13,044 nt of DNA from Alcaligenaceae bacterium (GTDB lineage Bacteria; Pseudomonadota; Gammaproteobacteria; Burkholderiales; Burkholderiaceae_B). The notes beneath the pieces are model-generated. The model searched no databases. It was given only the letters and a program-made list of their open reading frames with translations, and was not told the origin of the DNA. The translations under genes were made by a program, and so were the position numbers. Location of the stretch: contig JAJUJN010000022.1 of the NCBI GenBank assembly GCA_029265335.1, positions 1-13,044 of the forward strand, read 5' to 3'. Below, piece by piece: positions 13,038 through 13,044 of this stretch; the first letter of the stretch is position 1; every line of letters starts with the position of its first letter.

Positions 13038-13044
13038 GTTTTAA

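Noticed and set aside
1..13044. tRNA, rRNA, CRISPR, insertion-sequence or prophage content
   Set aside because: No cloverleaf-like sequence, regularly spaced repeat, transposase motif or terminal inverted repeat was found by reading; nearly all sequence is accounted for by metabolic and regulatory genes.

Overview
The window is dense, GC-rich (about 60%) bacterial chromosome that looks like a betaproteobacterium of the Burkholderiales, most likely Alcaligenaceae (Bordetella/Achromobacter/Pusillimonas-like). This lineage inference rests on the two orphan Bug/TctC-type solute-binding proteins, the aromatic-acid catabolic genes and the codon bias. No tRNA, rRNA, insertion sequence, phage gene or CRISPR array was seen. 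Eleven complete genes and one partial gene fill almost all of the sequence.

Left part (1-5905): the 3' end of a thiamine-diphosphate enzyme is followed after 12 bases by an NAD(P)-dependent aldehyde dehydrogenase, both on the + strand. This suggests decarboxylation of a 2-oxo acid and oxidation of the resulting aldehyde, substrate unknown. Converging on them are a small cupin and an orphan Bug/TctC binding protein (- strand), separated by a leader that holds an intrinsic-terminator-like structure. Divergent from the Bug gene is an unusual citrate-synthase-like protein with an N-terminal MerR-like DNA-binding domain. The intergenic region between them has nested TTGA/TCAA dyads and a promoter-like arrangement with a 20-base spacer, as MerR-type activators use. 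A CPBP-family intramembrane protease-like protein follows.

Right part (5936-13037): a split phthalate (benzene-1,2-dicarboxylate) degradation locus. On the - strand, in one tight operon (gaps of 2 and 3 bases), lie the phthalate dioxygenase reductase (ophA1-like), the phthalate cis-4,5-dihydrodiol dehydrogenase (ophB-like) and a MarR-family regulator. On the + strand lie a second Bug protein whose stop codon overlaps the start of a TauE/SafE permease, then the Rieske oxygenase component (ophA2-like) and 4,5-dihydroxyphthalate decarboxylase (ophC-like). Together the four enzymes would convert phthalate to protocatechuate; ring-cleavage genes are not in the window.

The most telling regulatory signal is a 14-base motif, ATTAGATnnCTAAG. 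It lies in the spacer of the promoter-like sequence in front of the reductase operon (as the perfect palindrome TTAGATATCTAA) and again in the spacer of a near-consensus sigma-70 promoter in front of the oxygenase. The simplest model is that the MarR protein, last gene of the reductase operon, represses both halves of the pathway and its own gene. Neither an MFS (OphD-type) nor an ABC phthalate importer is present, so the Bug-TauE/SafE pair between the two half-operons is the local transport candidate.
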